DNA of 64,000 nucleotides, taken from positions 22,010 to 86,009 of the forward strand of contig CAJOND010000002.1 of NCBI GenBank assembly GCA_905236675.1, written 5' to 3'. The notes under the pieces are model-generated. The model was not told where the DNA came from. It saw nothing but the letters and a program-made list of their open reading frames with translations, and searched no databases. Below are positions 33,953 through 43,013 of the stretch, one piece after another. The translations under genes and the position numbers were made by a program. The DNA is from Candidatus Rifleibacteriota bacterium (GTDB taxonomy: Bacteria > Muiribacteriota > Ozemobacteria > Ozemobacterales > Ozemobacteraceae). The number at the start of each line of letters is the position of its first letter. The first letter of the stretch is position 1.

Positions 33953-35215
33953 GTGAGTAATATTCTTAAACAAACTTACAAAGATGTTGAGGGCTTAGAA
34001 TACATAAGTCCCAAAATCGCTATGGAAGAGGCATCTCGTTGTTTACTTTGTTACGATGCACCTTGCAGCAAAAGTTGTCCAGCAGGAACAGATCCAGCTA
34101 AGTTTGTACGTTCAATAAGATTCAGAAACGTAAAAGGTGCTGCAGAAACAATTCGTGAAAACAACCCATTAGGTGGAATCTGCGCTAGAGTCTGCCCTTA
34201 TGATACTTTTTGTGAAAAAGCCTGTAGTGCAACTAAAATAGAAAAGCCTATTAGAATTGGTTTGTTACAGCAATTTGCTGTTCAGCAAGAAAAAGCTTAT
34301 GGAATGAAAGTTTTACAAGTCTCTTGCGATAAACAAAATAAAAAAATAGCCTGCATTGGTGCTGGTCCAGCTTCTTTAACTGTTGCATCTGAATTAGCCA
34401 GAGCAGGTTATGAAGTTACTATATTTGAAAAAGAAGCAAAGGCCGGAGGTATGCTTACCTTTGGCATAGCAACAGTAAGACTTCCTCAATCTGTAATAGA
34501 TTTCGATATTGAACAGATTAAGAATCTAGGCGTAAATTTCGTTTTTAATAAAAAAATACAAAAAGAAGAACTGGAAGACTTTGATGCAGTGTTTATTGGA
34601 ACAGGCCTTTGGGGTGAAAACTTGCCTAAGATAGATGGAATTCTCCTTCAAGGTTCGTTTTCTGCGATTAAGTTTTTAAAAGAATTTCGCAAAGGAAATC
34701 CTTATTTCGTAAAAGATAAAAAAGTAGTTGTAATTGGTGGCGGAGATGTAGCTATAGACTGTGCTGTAACTGCCAATATTTATGGAGCAAAAGATGTAAA
34801 GATTATTTATAGAAGATCATTAGAAGAAGCTCCTGGTAATATTAGAGAGTTTGTACATGCATTTGAAAGAGGAATTAGTGTTACAACTAATATGGCACCA
34901 GTTGCGTTAAAAGGTGATGGTAAAGTTGAAACAGTTGAATTTGAAGGATTCAAAAATAAATCTGATAAAATGACAGTTTCAGCCAACATAGTAGTTTTTG
35001 CTACTGGTCAAACATCTGAAATAAAAGAAACTGGTCTTGTTCCTGATGATAAATTGAATGAAAAAGGCTTTATAAAGACCAATGATACTAATATTACAGG
35101 GAAATTCTTTGCTGGTGGTGACATAGTTCATGGAGCCAAAACAGTTGTTGAAGCAGTAAAAGCTGGCAAAATTGCTGCTACAGCTATGAAAAAATACCTC
35201 GAAGGTAAAAACTAA
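33953..35215 (+). CDS. preT: Dihydropyrimidine dehydrogenase electron-transfer subunit PreT (GltD-like)
   Basis: FAD/NAD(P) Fe-S flavoprotein partner of PreA in reductive uracil/thymine metabolism. Starts at GTG with GGAG nine bases upstream. The N-terminal Fe-S domain has CLLCYDAPCSKSCPAGTDP and GGICARVCPYDTFCEKAC. The FAD Rossmann motif is IGAGPASLTVASELARAGYEV (Ser where GAGPAGL is usual), and the NAD(P) motif is VIGGGDVAIDCAVTA. Length 420 fits PreT. A GltD-like glutamate synthase subunit is the alternative, but the directly following preA decides in favour of PreT. A SD-rich 11-bp gap separates them. Confidence 0.9.
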   Translation: MSNILKQTYKDVEGLEYISPKIAMEEASRCLLCYDAPCSKSCPAGTDPAKFVRSIRFRNVKGAAETIRENNPLGGICARVCPYDTFCEKACSATKIEKPIRIGLLQQFAVQQEKAYGMKVLQVSCDKQNKKIACIGAGPASLTVASELARAGYEVTIFEKEAKAGGMLTFGIATVRLPQSVIDFDIEQIKNLGVNFVFNKKIQKEELEDFDAVFIGTGLWGENLPKIDGILLQGSFSAIKFLKEFRKGNPYFVKDKKVVVIGGGDVAIDCAVTANIYGAKDVKIIYRRSLEEAPGNIREFVHAFERGISVTTNMAPVALKGDGKVETVEFEGFKNKSDKMTVSANIVVFATGQTSEIKETGLVPDDKLNEKGFIKTNDTNITGKFFAGGDIVHGAKTVVEAVKAGKIAATAMKKYLEGKN

Positions 35216-35226
35216 GGAGAGGGAAA

Positions 35227-36489
35227 ATGACTATAAAAAAAGAATTATCAATAAAATACTTAGGCGTAGACTGTCTTAGCCCATTTTTCCTTTCTTCATC
35301 ACCTGTTTGTGCCAACTACGAAATGGTTGCTAAAGCCTATAAAGAAGGATGGGCAGGCTGTTTCTTTAAAACAGTTGGGCCTTATGCAATGGATGAATGT
35401 TCTCCCAGATTTGACAATGTTACCAAAGAAGGGACTCCATGGATAGGCTTTAAAAACATGGAACAGGTATCTCAGCACACACCAGAAGAAAACTTTGAAG
35501 CTATGGCGAAATTAAACCATGATTTTCCAGAACACATAACAGTAGCATCTATAATGGGTTCAACTGTTGAAGAATGGAAAAAACTAGCAACAATGGCAGA
35601 ACAATGTGGTGCGAAACTCATTGAAGGCAATTTTTCCTGTCCTCAAATGGCTACTAATGCAATGGGTTCAGATGTAGGAACTAACCCTGAACTGCTTTTC
35701 AAATATAGTCAGGCAGTAGCTTCTGTAACAAAGATTCCATTTATAGCAAAAATGACCCCTAACTGTACCGAAATGGTTTCTTTAGCTAAAAAAGCTATTG
35801 AAGGCGGTGCAAAAAGCGTTTCTGCAATTAATACAATCAAATCTATTACTAATATTGATTTTGAAAATATGACTGCTATGCCTGTAGTAAACGGCAAATC
35901 TTCTATTTCCGGGTATTCTGGTGCTGCTATAAAGCCAATCGCCTTAAGATTCTGTGCTCAACTTCTTCAAGGAATAGAAGGCTTAGAGCTTTCAGGAATA
36001 GGTGGAATTGAAACCTGGCGCGATGCTGCCGAATATCTGGTTTTGGGATGTCGAAATCTTCAGGTAACAACTTCTGTTATGCAATATGGTTACAGAATTG
36101 TTGAAGACATGAAGAATGGTTTAATGCATTTCATGGCTGAAAGGGGCTACGAAAAGCTAGATGATTTTGTTGGTAAAGCTATTGGAAATATAATTCCTGC
36201 TGAAAATCTAAATAGAGACTTTATGCTTCTTCCAAAATTTGACAAAGAAAAATGTTTGGGATGTGGCAGATGCTATGTTTCTTGTTTTGATGGTGGTCAT
36301 CAGGCATTAAAATGGGATGAAGAAGATAGAAAACCTATACTTATAAAAGACAAATGTGTTGGCTGTCATCTTTGTTTGAACATTTGTCCAATTGAAAACT
36401 GCATTACTACTGGTGAAATAGTCTGGAAAAAAGCTAGAAAACCAGTTGAAGTTACTTACAAAAAAGATTACAGTTCTTTAGGACTTTAA
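35227..36489 (+). CDS. preA: NAD-dependent dihydropyrimidine dehydrogenase catalytic subunit PreA
   Basis: FMN enzyme of the dihydroorotate-dehydrogenase fold that reduces uracil or thymine (reversibly), fed by PreT. Residues 1-320 form the TIM barrel, with IEGNFSCPQM, PFIAKMTPN and SAINTI around the FMN/substrate site and SGIGGIETWRDAAEYL near the phosphate-binding end. The C-terminus has two [4Fe-4S] ferredoxin motifs, CLGCGRCYVSC and CVGCHLCLNIC. AAGGAGAGGG precedes the ATG. The pair has its own promoter and terminator and is unrelated to the flanking flagellar genes. Confidence 0.93.
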   Translation: MTIKKELSIKYLGVDCLSPFFLSSSPVCANYEMVAKAYKEGWAGCFFKTVGPYAMDECSPRFDNVTKEGTPWIGFKNMEQVSQHTPEENFEAMAKLNHDFPEHITVASIMGSTVEEWKKLATMAEQCGAKLIEGNFSCPQMATNAMGSDVGTNPELLFKYSQAVASVTKIPFIAKMTPNCTEMVSLAKKAIEGGAKSVSAINTIKSITNIDFENMTAMPVVNGKSSISGYSGAAIKPIALRFCAQLLQGIEGLELSGIGGIETWRDAAEYLVLGCRNLQVTTSVMQYGYRIVEDMKNGLMHFMAERGYEKLDDFVGKAIGNIIPAENLNRDFMLLPKFDKEKCLGCGRCYVSCFDGGHQALKWDEEDRKPILIKDKCVGCHLCLNICPIENCITTGEIVWKKARKPVEVTYKKDYSSLGL

Positions 36490-36515
36490 AAGTAAAAAAA
36501 CATAAAAACCTTTTG

Positions 36516-36543
36516 AAACGCTTGCGAAAGCAAGCGTTTTTTT
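36516..36543 (+). terminator. Intrinsic terminator after preA
   Basis: AAACGCTTGC, GAAA tetraloop, GCAAGCGTTT, then TTTT: a textbook stem-loop with U-tract. Confidence 0.95.
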
Positions 36544-36581
36544 ATGCCTCCCAAAAAAAATAATTTTTTTTTAAAAAAAGC

Positions 36582-36609
36582 TAAAGTTTCTTATTAGCTA
36601 AGACGATAT
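36582..36609 (+). promoter_or_regulatory. Sigma-28-like promoter for fliK
   Basis: TAAAGTTT (36582-36589), a perfect match to the -35 consensus, then 12 bp and GACGATAT (36602-36609). The stretch TTTTAAAAAAAGCTAAAGT is shared base for base with the flgF-operon promoter. Confidence 0.75.
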
Positions 36610-36654
36610 AGAAAGTGGAAAGATATAAAAGGTTAAAAAGGAGGCGATAAAAAG

Positions 36655-38646
36655 GTGATGACTGACTTATTTGCCGGCAGCAATACAAGCATAAATGCAT
36701 CAGCTTTGATTGCATTAGCAAATGCCAGCACAAGTGCAAAAAATCATTCAGATTCAGATACTCCTGAAACTATTGATTTTGCAACACTTTTGAGTCAGAC
36801 AATGGATTCTGGTTTTTCTGTTAACTCACAAAACAACATTATTAAAGATTCCGTTAAAAGTTCTTTCGAAAGTTTATCACAAAACTCAGTTCTAACCGCT
36901 CAGCTTAAATCTAATGTTTCAGTTGATTCTTTCAACTCTTCCCCATTCGTGAACTTGAACGAACGCAACTCTTTTCAGAACAGTTTCGAAGTTAAGGATA
37001 GCAGAAATCTTTCTACAAAAAAAGATGCAAACCTTCGTTCAGAAAATACAAATCAGAATGTCGGTAAAAAAGCAAATGAAGTAAAAAAAGAAGATTCTGT
37101 AAAAAATGAAAAAGCAGAAACAAAAGGAAACGAATCTGTTCAGGAAAATGAAGCAGAAGAAAAAGTTGAAGCAAAAGGTATTTCATTAGAAGAAGCTAAT
37201 CTGCCAATCGAAGAAACCAGCGTAGAAGAATCTGAAATACAGGCAGCAGTAGAAACTGCTTCTGTAATAGAAGAAGCTTCCGTAGTTTCCGAAGATAAAG
37301 AAGACGAAACAATAGTAGTCAGCGAAACTGATAATGAAAACGTTGCTTTAAATTTCCAGAATGTAGAACAGATTGAAGCTAACGAAGTAGAAAACGTTGA
37401 AACTGACGTAGAAGTAGAAAAGGTTAGCGAAGTTGCTACCGAAAATACTTCTACTGAGCTGAAAATGGCTGATAAAGAAGTTGATACTGAAGAAGATGAA
37501 CTTTCTGACAAAACTGAAAAGAACGAAGTTCCTGTAAATGCAGCTGTTAATCCGATGCAAACTGCACAAGCAGTAGAAACTGTAAATAACGAAGTAATTG
37601 CAGAAGCTGATTCCGAAAATGAAAGCATTAAAAACATAATGGCAGCAAACAAAACTGCTTCTAACGAAGAAACAGAAGAAGCTACCGAAGTGGAAGAAAA
37701 TGCTGAAGATTCAGATAAAAGCTCTGAAATTACTGATAAAGAAAATACAGTTAAAGCTGAAAGCAAACAGGAAAAAGAATCAGGTCTGGACAAGATCGTT
37801 GAAGAAATGAAAAAAGACGATACTGTCGTTCCTGAAGAAAGCTTAAGACAGAAATTTGCAGAAGCAATAGGCCAGGAAAAACAAAACAGTTCAGAAAATC
37901 CAGATGCTAGTCTAACTCAACAGGCTATGAATGTTGGCGAGCAGGCACCCCAGGCTGCAGCAACAGCCACTAACTCGGCAGAAGAAACTGCTAACAAAAT
38001 ATTCGCTGCTCTTACAGGTAAAAGCGAAGGAGCTAATGGGAAGGCAGAACCAAGTCAAATTCTTGTAGCAGGAAGCGAAGGAGCAAGCAAAGGCTTCACA
38101 ATGGGCCAGAATAACGGTTCAGGAATGAATAACAGCTTCTCTTTCCAATCAGGTGTAAACCAGACCTACAATGAAAATGGCAAGATGAACCAGACTCAGA
38201 ATACTCCAATGACAAGTTTTTCAGAACTTCTTACCAAGGCTGAAATGGTTAAGACCAAGGATGGAGCCAAAGTCATGAACATTGAGCTTGAACAGGAAGG
38301 AATAGGAAAGCTTGAATTAGAACTTAGTTCTAAAGACGGCGAAGTCACAGCTAGACTTTCAGCAGAAAGTGAACTTGCAAAGGCAAAATTAGAAGAATTA
38401 ACACCTCAGATTAAAGAAAACTTAATAGAAAAGGGTGTGAACTTAACACAAATTAACGTGGATGTTTCCTCTAAAGATGCCGATGAAAGTGGAGACAAAT
38501 ACATAAATTCAGGAAGAAAAAGAAGCAAATCCAACCGACTTAACGGAATAGAAGGGAATTCTGTTAAGGAAATCATAGAAAAGAGAATTCTTCCGAATTT
38601 AAGGCGCGAAGCTCTGAACATTCAGAGTGTAGATATTACGGTTTAA
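36655..38646 (+). CDS. fliK: Flagellar hook-length control protein FliK
   Basis: Secreted molecular ruler that measures the hook and switches export specificity. The 663-residue protein is long for the family. About residues 130-420 are a very acidic Glu/Ser/Val-rich stretch with no fixed fold, and about 525-610 is the conserved hook-length domain (KVMNIELEQEGIGKLELELSSKDGEVTARLSAES, LKENLIEKGVNLTQINVDVS-like). AAGGAGG lies upstream of GTG 36655/ATG 36658; either start may be used. It is directly followed by flgD, and it begins behind a sigma-28-like promoter. Confidence 0.92.
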   Translation: MMTDLFAGSNTSINASALIALANASTSAKNHSDSDTPETIDFATLLSQTMDSGFSVNSQNNIIKDSVKSSFESLSQNSVLTAQLKSNVSVDSFNSSPFVNLNERNSFQNSFEVKDSRNLSTKKDANLRSENTNQNVGKKANEVKKEDSVKNEKAETKGNESVQENEAEEKVEAKGISLEEANLPIEETSVEESEIQAAVETASVIEEASVVSEDKEDETIVVSETDNENVALNFQNVEQIEANEVENVETDVEVEKVSEVATENTSTELKMADKEVDTEEDELSDKTEKNEVPVNAAVNPMQTAQAVETVNNEVIAEADSENESIKNIMAANKTASNEETEEATEVEENAEDSDKSSEITDKENTVKAESKQEKESGLDKIVEEMKKDDTVVPEESLRQKFAEAIGQEKQNSSENPDASLTQQAMNVGEQAPQAAATATNSAEETANKIFAALTGKSEGANGKAEPSQILVAGSEGASKGFTMGQNNGSGMNNSFSFQSGVNQTYNENGKMNQTQNTPMTSFSELLTKAEMVKTKDGAKVMNIELEQEGIGKLELELSSKDGEVTARLSAESELAKAKLEELTPQIKENLIEKGVNLTQINVDVSSKDADESGDKYINSGRKRSKSNRLNGIEGNSVKEIIEKRILPNLRREALNIQSVDITV

Positions 38647-38668
38647 TAGATAATCAGGAGGCAAAAAG

Positions 38669-39094
38669 ATGGCTATAGAAACTCTAACAGAAGCCCAAAG
38701 AATACAAGCTGCGAATTCCAAAAACGATAGAACTCCATCTTCTAATCTTGGGAAGGACGACTTTCTACAGCTTCTAACTACACAGCTTAAAAACCAGGAC
38801 CCGATGAACCCTATGGAAGACATGGATTTCATTGGTCAGATGGCTGAATTCTCTTCTCTGGAACAGATGTTGAATCTCAATTCCAGTGTAGAAAAAATCA
38901 ATACTGCTATTACAAACAATCAGACCACACAGGCTATGATGTTCTTAGGAACTAATGTAACTGCTGATGTTGATGATTCTGGAGAACCAATAACAGGGAC
39001 AGTTGAAATGATTGGTTTCAAAGATAGCCAGCCATATCTGAAGGTCGGAGATTACGCTGTAATGTTAGATCAGGTAAAACTTGTTAATTACTAA
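38669..39094 (+). CDS. flgD: Hook-cap protein FlgD
   Basis: Scaffold that caps the growing hook and is lost on completion. The N-terminal half is typical: LGKDDFLQLLTTQLKNQDPMNPMEDMDFIGQMAEFSSLEQM. At 141 residues it is a minimal FlgD (E. coli has about 230), lacking most of the C-terminal Ig-like/tudor part, as in several Gram-positive and deep-branching lineages. TCAGGAGG precedes the ATG, 22 bp after fliK. Confidence 0.95.
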   Translation: MAIETLTEAQRIQAANSKNDRTPSSNLGKDDFLQLLTTQLKNQDPMNPMEDMDFIGQMAEFSSLEQMLNLNSSVEKINTAITNNQTTQAMMFLGTNVTADVDDSGEPITGTVEMIGFKDSQPYLKVGDYAVMLDQVKLVNY

Positions 39095-39194
39095 CAACGA
39101 AAACCCTAAAGTGTAAGTGAGTCGGCGACGACGAAGGCACTTATAGGATGGAAACTTAGTAGACTGAAAATTTAATACTAGAAGAGGCAGATAT

Positions 39195-39614
39195 ATGGAT
39201 CCCAGACTTATGATTGGATCACGAAGTCCGCTGCTTAGAGGGTTATCGAATAGCGCAAACCTTAATGGTTATTCTTCCCAAAAGACCAATAATCAAAAGG
39301 GTGTAAGCTTTCAAGACCTACTCAATGGCGTATTAAATGATTCATCAAACAATGAGGAGTTTCACATCAGTTCTCATGCCCAGAAGAGGTTGAACGAAAG
39401 AAACATAACCATGGATTCTGATTTAAAGAGTTCTCTTTCAGAGGCTTTTAACGAATTAGAAGCAAAAGGTGCGAAGGATTCGCTGGTTCTCACTAGGGAA
39501 GGTGCATTCGTGGTAAATGTTCCGAGTAGGACGCTGATAACAGCTATGGGATTGAACGAAATGCGAGACAACATAGTTACAAATATAGATAGTGTTAATT
39601 TGAAGTTTGTATAA
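39195..39614 (+). CDS. Flagellar operon protein, TIGR02530 type
   Basis: 139-residue conserved protein usually found between flgD and flgE, exactly as here. The family core is HISSHAQKRLNERNITMDSDLKSSLSEAFNELEAKGAKDSLVLTREGAFVVNV, followed by RTLITAMG. Its role is not established; its position suggests a hook-assembly or regulatory function. GAAGAGG precedes the ATG. A 399-bp structured gap follows before flgE. Confidence 0.85.
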   Translation: MDPRLMIGSRSPLLRGLSNSANLNGYSSQKTNNQKGVSFQDLLNGVLNDSSNNEEFHISSHAQKRLNERNITMDSDLKSSLSEAFNELEAKGAKDSLVLTREGAFVVNVPSRTLITAMGLNEMRDNIVTNIDSVNLKFV

Positions 39615-40013
39615 GGAAGCAGCAAACAGAGAAAAAAGAAAGTAAAGATGTAACTGCAGCAAAAAGAATAATAGATAAATGGATTGCCACGGCTAACGCC
39701 TCGCAATGACGATTGTTGCAGAAGTAGGAGAAGCAAACAAAGAGGGAAACGTAAAGAATCAGGAAAAAGAGCAAAACAAATCCGAATAGTATATGACCGG
39801 ACCCTAACGGGAAGTCATAGACCACCCGACTGACTGAAGGTGGTCACGAATAGATAAAAGACTGATCTTTGCAATTCCCAGCAAGAGATCAGAGAAAGCA
39901 GACTGCATTAGCAGAAGCTTTCTTTGATCCGATGCTCCCCATAATGATTTCGGAGCCAACCGTGTATATGTTTTATCATATAGTGCGGAAACCCATTATA
40001 AAGGAATAGCATA
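39615..40013 (+). promoter_or_regulatory. Long structured flgE leader with successive hairpins
   Basis: 399 bp without a gene. Stem-loops in order: ATTGC...GCAAT enclosing GGC-TAAC-GCC (39682-39706); TATGAC/GTCATA (39792-39819) enclosing CCC-TAAC-GGG; GACCACC/GGTGGTC (39820-39845); CTGATCTT/AAGAGATCAG (about 39863-39892); and a long stem GATCA...AGAAAGC...CTGC/GCAG...GCTTTCT...TGATC (39887-39929). No promoter or terminator T-run is obvious. AAAGGA (about 39999) is the flgE ribosome binding site. Confidence 0.55.
39681..39715. repeat. Interspersed palindromic element, GTCATTGCGAG...GCAATCC type
   Basis: GGATTGCCACGGCTAACGCC followed by TCGCAATGACGATTG. Its reverse complement resembles the GTCATTGCGAG...GGCAATCC repeat seen in many bacterial genomes. 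Fourteen bases (GCAATGACGATTGT) recur in flhB at 49360. Confidence 0.6.
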
Positions 40014-42827
40014 ATGATCAGATCATTATTTACAGGTGTTACAGGTCTTAAGAACTTCCAGACAAAGATGGATGTTATCTCTAATAACATCGCTAACGTT
40101 AATACAACTGCATTCAAACGCGGTCGTACCGAGTTCGCCGACCTATTCTGCCAAACATTGAGATACGGTCAGCAGGCATTCGGCGATTACGGCAGTCAGA
40201 ACCCAATGCAGGTTGGTCTTGGTGTTAGAAAAGCATCAATCGATACCTTGATGGATCAGGGTAATATTGAATTCACTGGCAAAGACACTGACATTGCTAT
40301 TGAAGGTGAAGGATTCTTCGTAGTTCATTCATATGACGGCAGCACTTACTACACTCGTGACGGTAACCTTAACATTTCAGACAGCTACGACCTGGTTATG
40401 ACCAACACAGGTAGCAAAATTCAGGGTTGGTCAGCAGTTCAGAACTCCAAGACTGGTAATCTTGAAATGAAAGAAACCGGTATTGTTCCATCAGATATTA
40501 ACATCTGCAAGTATTTGAAGAAACACGCACATCAGACTAACGAAATAGTTTATTCTTGTAATCTTGATGCAAGTTCTAATGAAAGAGACGTAGAATTCGG
40601 TCTTAACACCCTCACATTCTTCGATAGCGAAGGCAATCAGCAGAATCTCCAGTTCAAGTTCAAAAAGCTTGATTCTAATAACTGGGTTTGGACTGCTTAT
40701 GACGACACAGAAGGCAACGTCGCTACAGGCACAATCAAGTGCGATGACGACGGTAATGTAATTGAAAGCACAGTTGAACCAGAAGGTGCAACTTCTAATA
40801 TATCTTCACCCTATTTCACTTATGACCCAGACGGCGACCCACAGCCAGGCTCTGCCACAATGCCGATCAACGCTGTAACTAATAGTGGTAACGGCGTAAG
40901 CTCAGGCGTTACAGTAACTGGAAAAGAAGTAAAAGACGAAACCGTAGAAATCATTTTCGACGGCGGCGATCCAACAAGAGCAACTTCTTTCCGCGTTGTA
41001 GGTTCTGAAAGAGGCTTTATCGGTTCTGGCACACTTGGTGGTGAACAGGCTCGTTTTGTTGGTGAACCTACACAATTCGGTAGCTTCTGGACTCCAGACG
41101 AAGATACTTCGTTCACAATCACAGACACTCAGATTTACACTCTTGATGACGGCACTGAACACACTGAAGTAACTTTCCCAAGAGAAGCTACAATTACTTT
41201 CACTAACGCAGACGCCCCCTACTCTACTTCTCAGATAGTAGACAAAATTAACGAAGAATTGGCTAACGCTGGCGTTCGTGCAACAATCTACTTCGACTCT
41301 GTAACTGCTAATTTCCAGCTTGTAAGTAACTCAACTGGTAGCAACCGCGAATTGAAGATAAGCAACGCTACTGGCAGTTTCTCAGACCTTGGTCTTTCTG
41401 AAGGTTCAGAAAGAGGAACAGGCGGATCAAAAGCTGAAGTATTCCAGGATGTTAATGCAGCTGAAGCAGCTATTATAGCCGCTGGCGGTGCAGCTGGCAG
41501 TGCAGATTTCTCTAACGACAACTGGGACCCAGCTAGTGATGTTAAGTTAATCATCACAGACAGACACGGCAACGCAACTCAGATTACTTTTGAAGACAAG
41601 CTCGCTGGTGCAAATCAGGTTTACACTCGTGGTGCAATCCTTGCATCAATCAACTCTAAGCTTGCAGCCGATAACGTTGATGCAACCGCGGCTTTCCAGG
41701 ATTCAGACAATGATGGAAGCCCAGATATGCTTGTAATCACAAGCAACACCCCTGGTTCCGGTGAACGATTATACATCAATGGCACCAATATCGACCAGTT
41801 AGGTTTAACTGCCGGCACTACTTTCGGAACTGCTGCAGTCAGCACATTCAACTATGGTGGACTCTCCTTCGATTTAACAGAAGGTATGGATGCCTGGCTT
41901 CCAAACGAAAAAATGAGTTTCACTACTACTGCTGAAAAAGGTGCTGCTGATTCAGTTAATATCTATGTTCCACAGCCAGCTTCTAAAACCATGACCTTCA
42001 AGTGCGAAGTAGATGGTGAAGAATATAAAATCGACGGTTCAATCGCAAAAGGTGCTACTCACTCAACCAATATCGTTTGTTACGACTCTCTTGGTGGTGC
42101 ACACGCATTAGTAACCAAGTGGGAACACACTAACTCTGAAACTCAAGAATGGACTTATAAAGTAAGCTATTCTCCAGATGATGATGAAATAATCAGATGG
42201 CTCAATGACCCCTCTAATGGTGTTATGGATCCAGAAGACCCCACCGAAGAAGAATTAGAAAGAGCTAATGACGCTCTCATTCAGAATCGTGAAGGTAAAA
42301 TGTATTTCACTCATGCTGGTAAAATAGACATTGGCAAGTCTTATATTCCAACTCTTACCATGCAGCCAGAAGGCAGTAATGAAGTAAACATCGAAATGAA
42401 GTGTGATCTCATTACACAGTTCGAATCAGACTTCACTACTAAAGCTGAAAGTCAGGACGGTTATGCAATGGGTCTTCTCCAGGAAATCTATTTTGAAGAA
42501 GACGGCGTAATAAGAGGTGTTTACTCTAACGGTCAGAAGCAACCTATTGCACAGGTAGCTATTGCAACCTTCAATAACCCTGCTGGTCTTGAAAAGACAG
42601 GAAACAACCTCTATGCATTCTCTCCAAGCTCTGGTCTTGCAGTTGTAACTAAACCAGGCATCAGCAAAGCTGGTATCATAGTTCCAAATTCATTGGAAAT
42701 GAGTAACGTTGACATTTCAGAAGAATTCACCAATATGATCGTAACTCAGAGAGCCTTCCAAGCTAACTCAAGAGTTATCACCACATCAGATGAAATACTT
42801 CAGGAAGTAGTGAACTTGAAGAGATAA
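40014..42827 (+). CDS. flgE: Flagellar hook protein FlgE, unusually long
   Basis: Hook subunit. The N-terminus (MIRSLFTGVTGLKNFQTKMDVISNNIANVNTTAFKRGRTEF) and C-terminus (MSNVDISEEFTNMIVTQRAFQANSRVITTSDEIL-type) are standard and form the D0 domain. At 937 residues it is more than twice the E. coli length, with large surface-domain insertions between about residues 210 and 640, including two related halves with TFTNADAPYSTSQIVDKIN- and TQITFEDKLAGANQVYT-like segments. Codon use is visibly richer in C-ending codons than neighbours, consistent with high expression. AAAGGA lies nine bases before the ATG; a long structured leader precedes it. Confidence 0.95.
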   Translation: MIRSLFTGVTGLKNFQTKMDVISNNIANVNTTAFKRGRTEFADLFCQTLRYGQQAFGDYGSQNPMQVGLGVRKASIDTLMDQGNIEFTGKDTDIAIEGEGFFVVHSYDGSTYYTRDGNLNISDSYDLVMTNTGSKIQGWSAVQNSKTGNLEMKETGIVPSDINICKYLKKHAHQTNEIVYSCNLDASSNERDVEFGLNTLTFFDSEGNQQNLQFKFKKLDSNNWVWTAYDDTEGNVATGTIKCDDDGNVIESTVEPEGATSNISSPYFTYDPDGDPQPGSATMPINAVTNSGNGVSSGVTVTGKEVKDETVEIIFDGGDPTRATSFRVVGSERGFIGSGTLGGEQARFVGEPTQFGSFWTPDEDTSFTITDTQIYTLDDGTEHTEVTFPREATITFTNADAPYSTSQIVDKINEELANAGVRATIYFDSVTANFQLVSNSTGSNRELKISNATGSFSDLGLSEGSERGTGGSKAEVFQDVNAAEAAIIAAGGAAGSADFSNDNWDPASDVKLIITDRHGNATQITFEDKLAGANQVYTRGAILASINSKLAADNVDATAAFQDSDNDGSPDMLVITSNTPGSGERLYINGTNIDQLGLTAGTTFGTAAVSTFNYGGLSFDLTEGMDAWLPNEKMSFTTTAEKGAADSVNIYVPQPASKTMTFKCEVDGEEYKIDGSIAKGATHSTNIVCYDSLGGAHALVTKWEHTNSETQEWTYKVSYSPDDDEIIRWLNDPSNGVMDPEDPTEEELERANDALIQNREGKMYFTHAGKIDIGKSYIPTLTMQPEGSNEVNIEMKCDLITQFESDFTTKAESQDGYAMGLLQEIYFEEDGVIRGVYSNGQKQPIAQVAIATFNNPAGLEKTGNNLYAFSPSSGLAVVTKPGISKAGIIVPNSLEMSNVDISEEFTNMIVTQRAFQANSRVITTSDEILQEVVNLKR

Positions 42828-42828
42828 G

Positions 42829-42901
42829 AAAACTGAAAATTGAAAACTGAAAATTGAAAAATATAAATCAACTTTCAGTTTTCATCTTTCAATTTTCAAC
42901 T
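42829..42901. repeat. Long imperfect inverted repeat between flgE and fliL
   Basis: Two 14-bp copies of AACTGAAAATTGAA (42831-42858) face CAACTTTCAGTTTTC and TTTCAATTTTCAAC. The arms can pair over about 25 bp. It may act as an RNA stabiliser or attenuator between flgE and fliL. CAACTTTCAATTTTC recurs near 63598. Confidence 0.6.
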
Positions 42902-43013
42902 TAATAAGTATGGAAATATTTTCCAAAAAAGAGTATTCTAAGCAAAACAATATAACAAAAATTGAATAAAGCATTGACTTGCTTAAACTCTTCGTGGTAA
43001 AAAATAAAGAATT

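Noticed and set aside
37140-37793. 217-residue minus-strand ORF inside fliK
   Set aside because: Ser-rich antisense of the Glu-rich fliK linker; no ribosome binding site and no domain.
39107-39134. Fifth sigma-28-like site (TAAAGTGT-N12-GACGACGA) between flgD and the TIGR02530 gene
   Set aside because: TAAA and spacing fit, but the essential CGAT reads CGAC and the genes appear operonic; probably chance.
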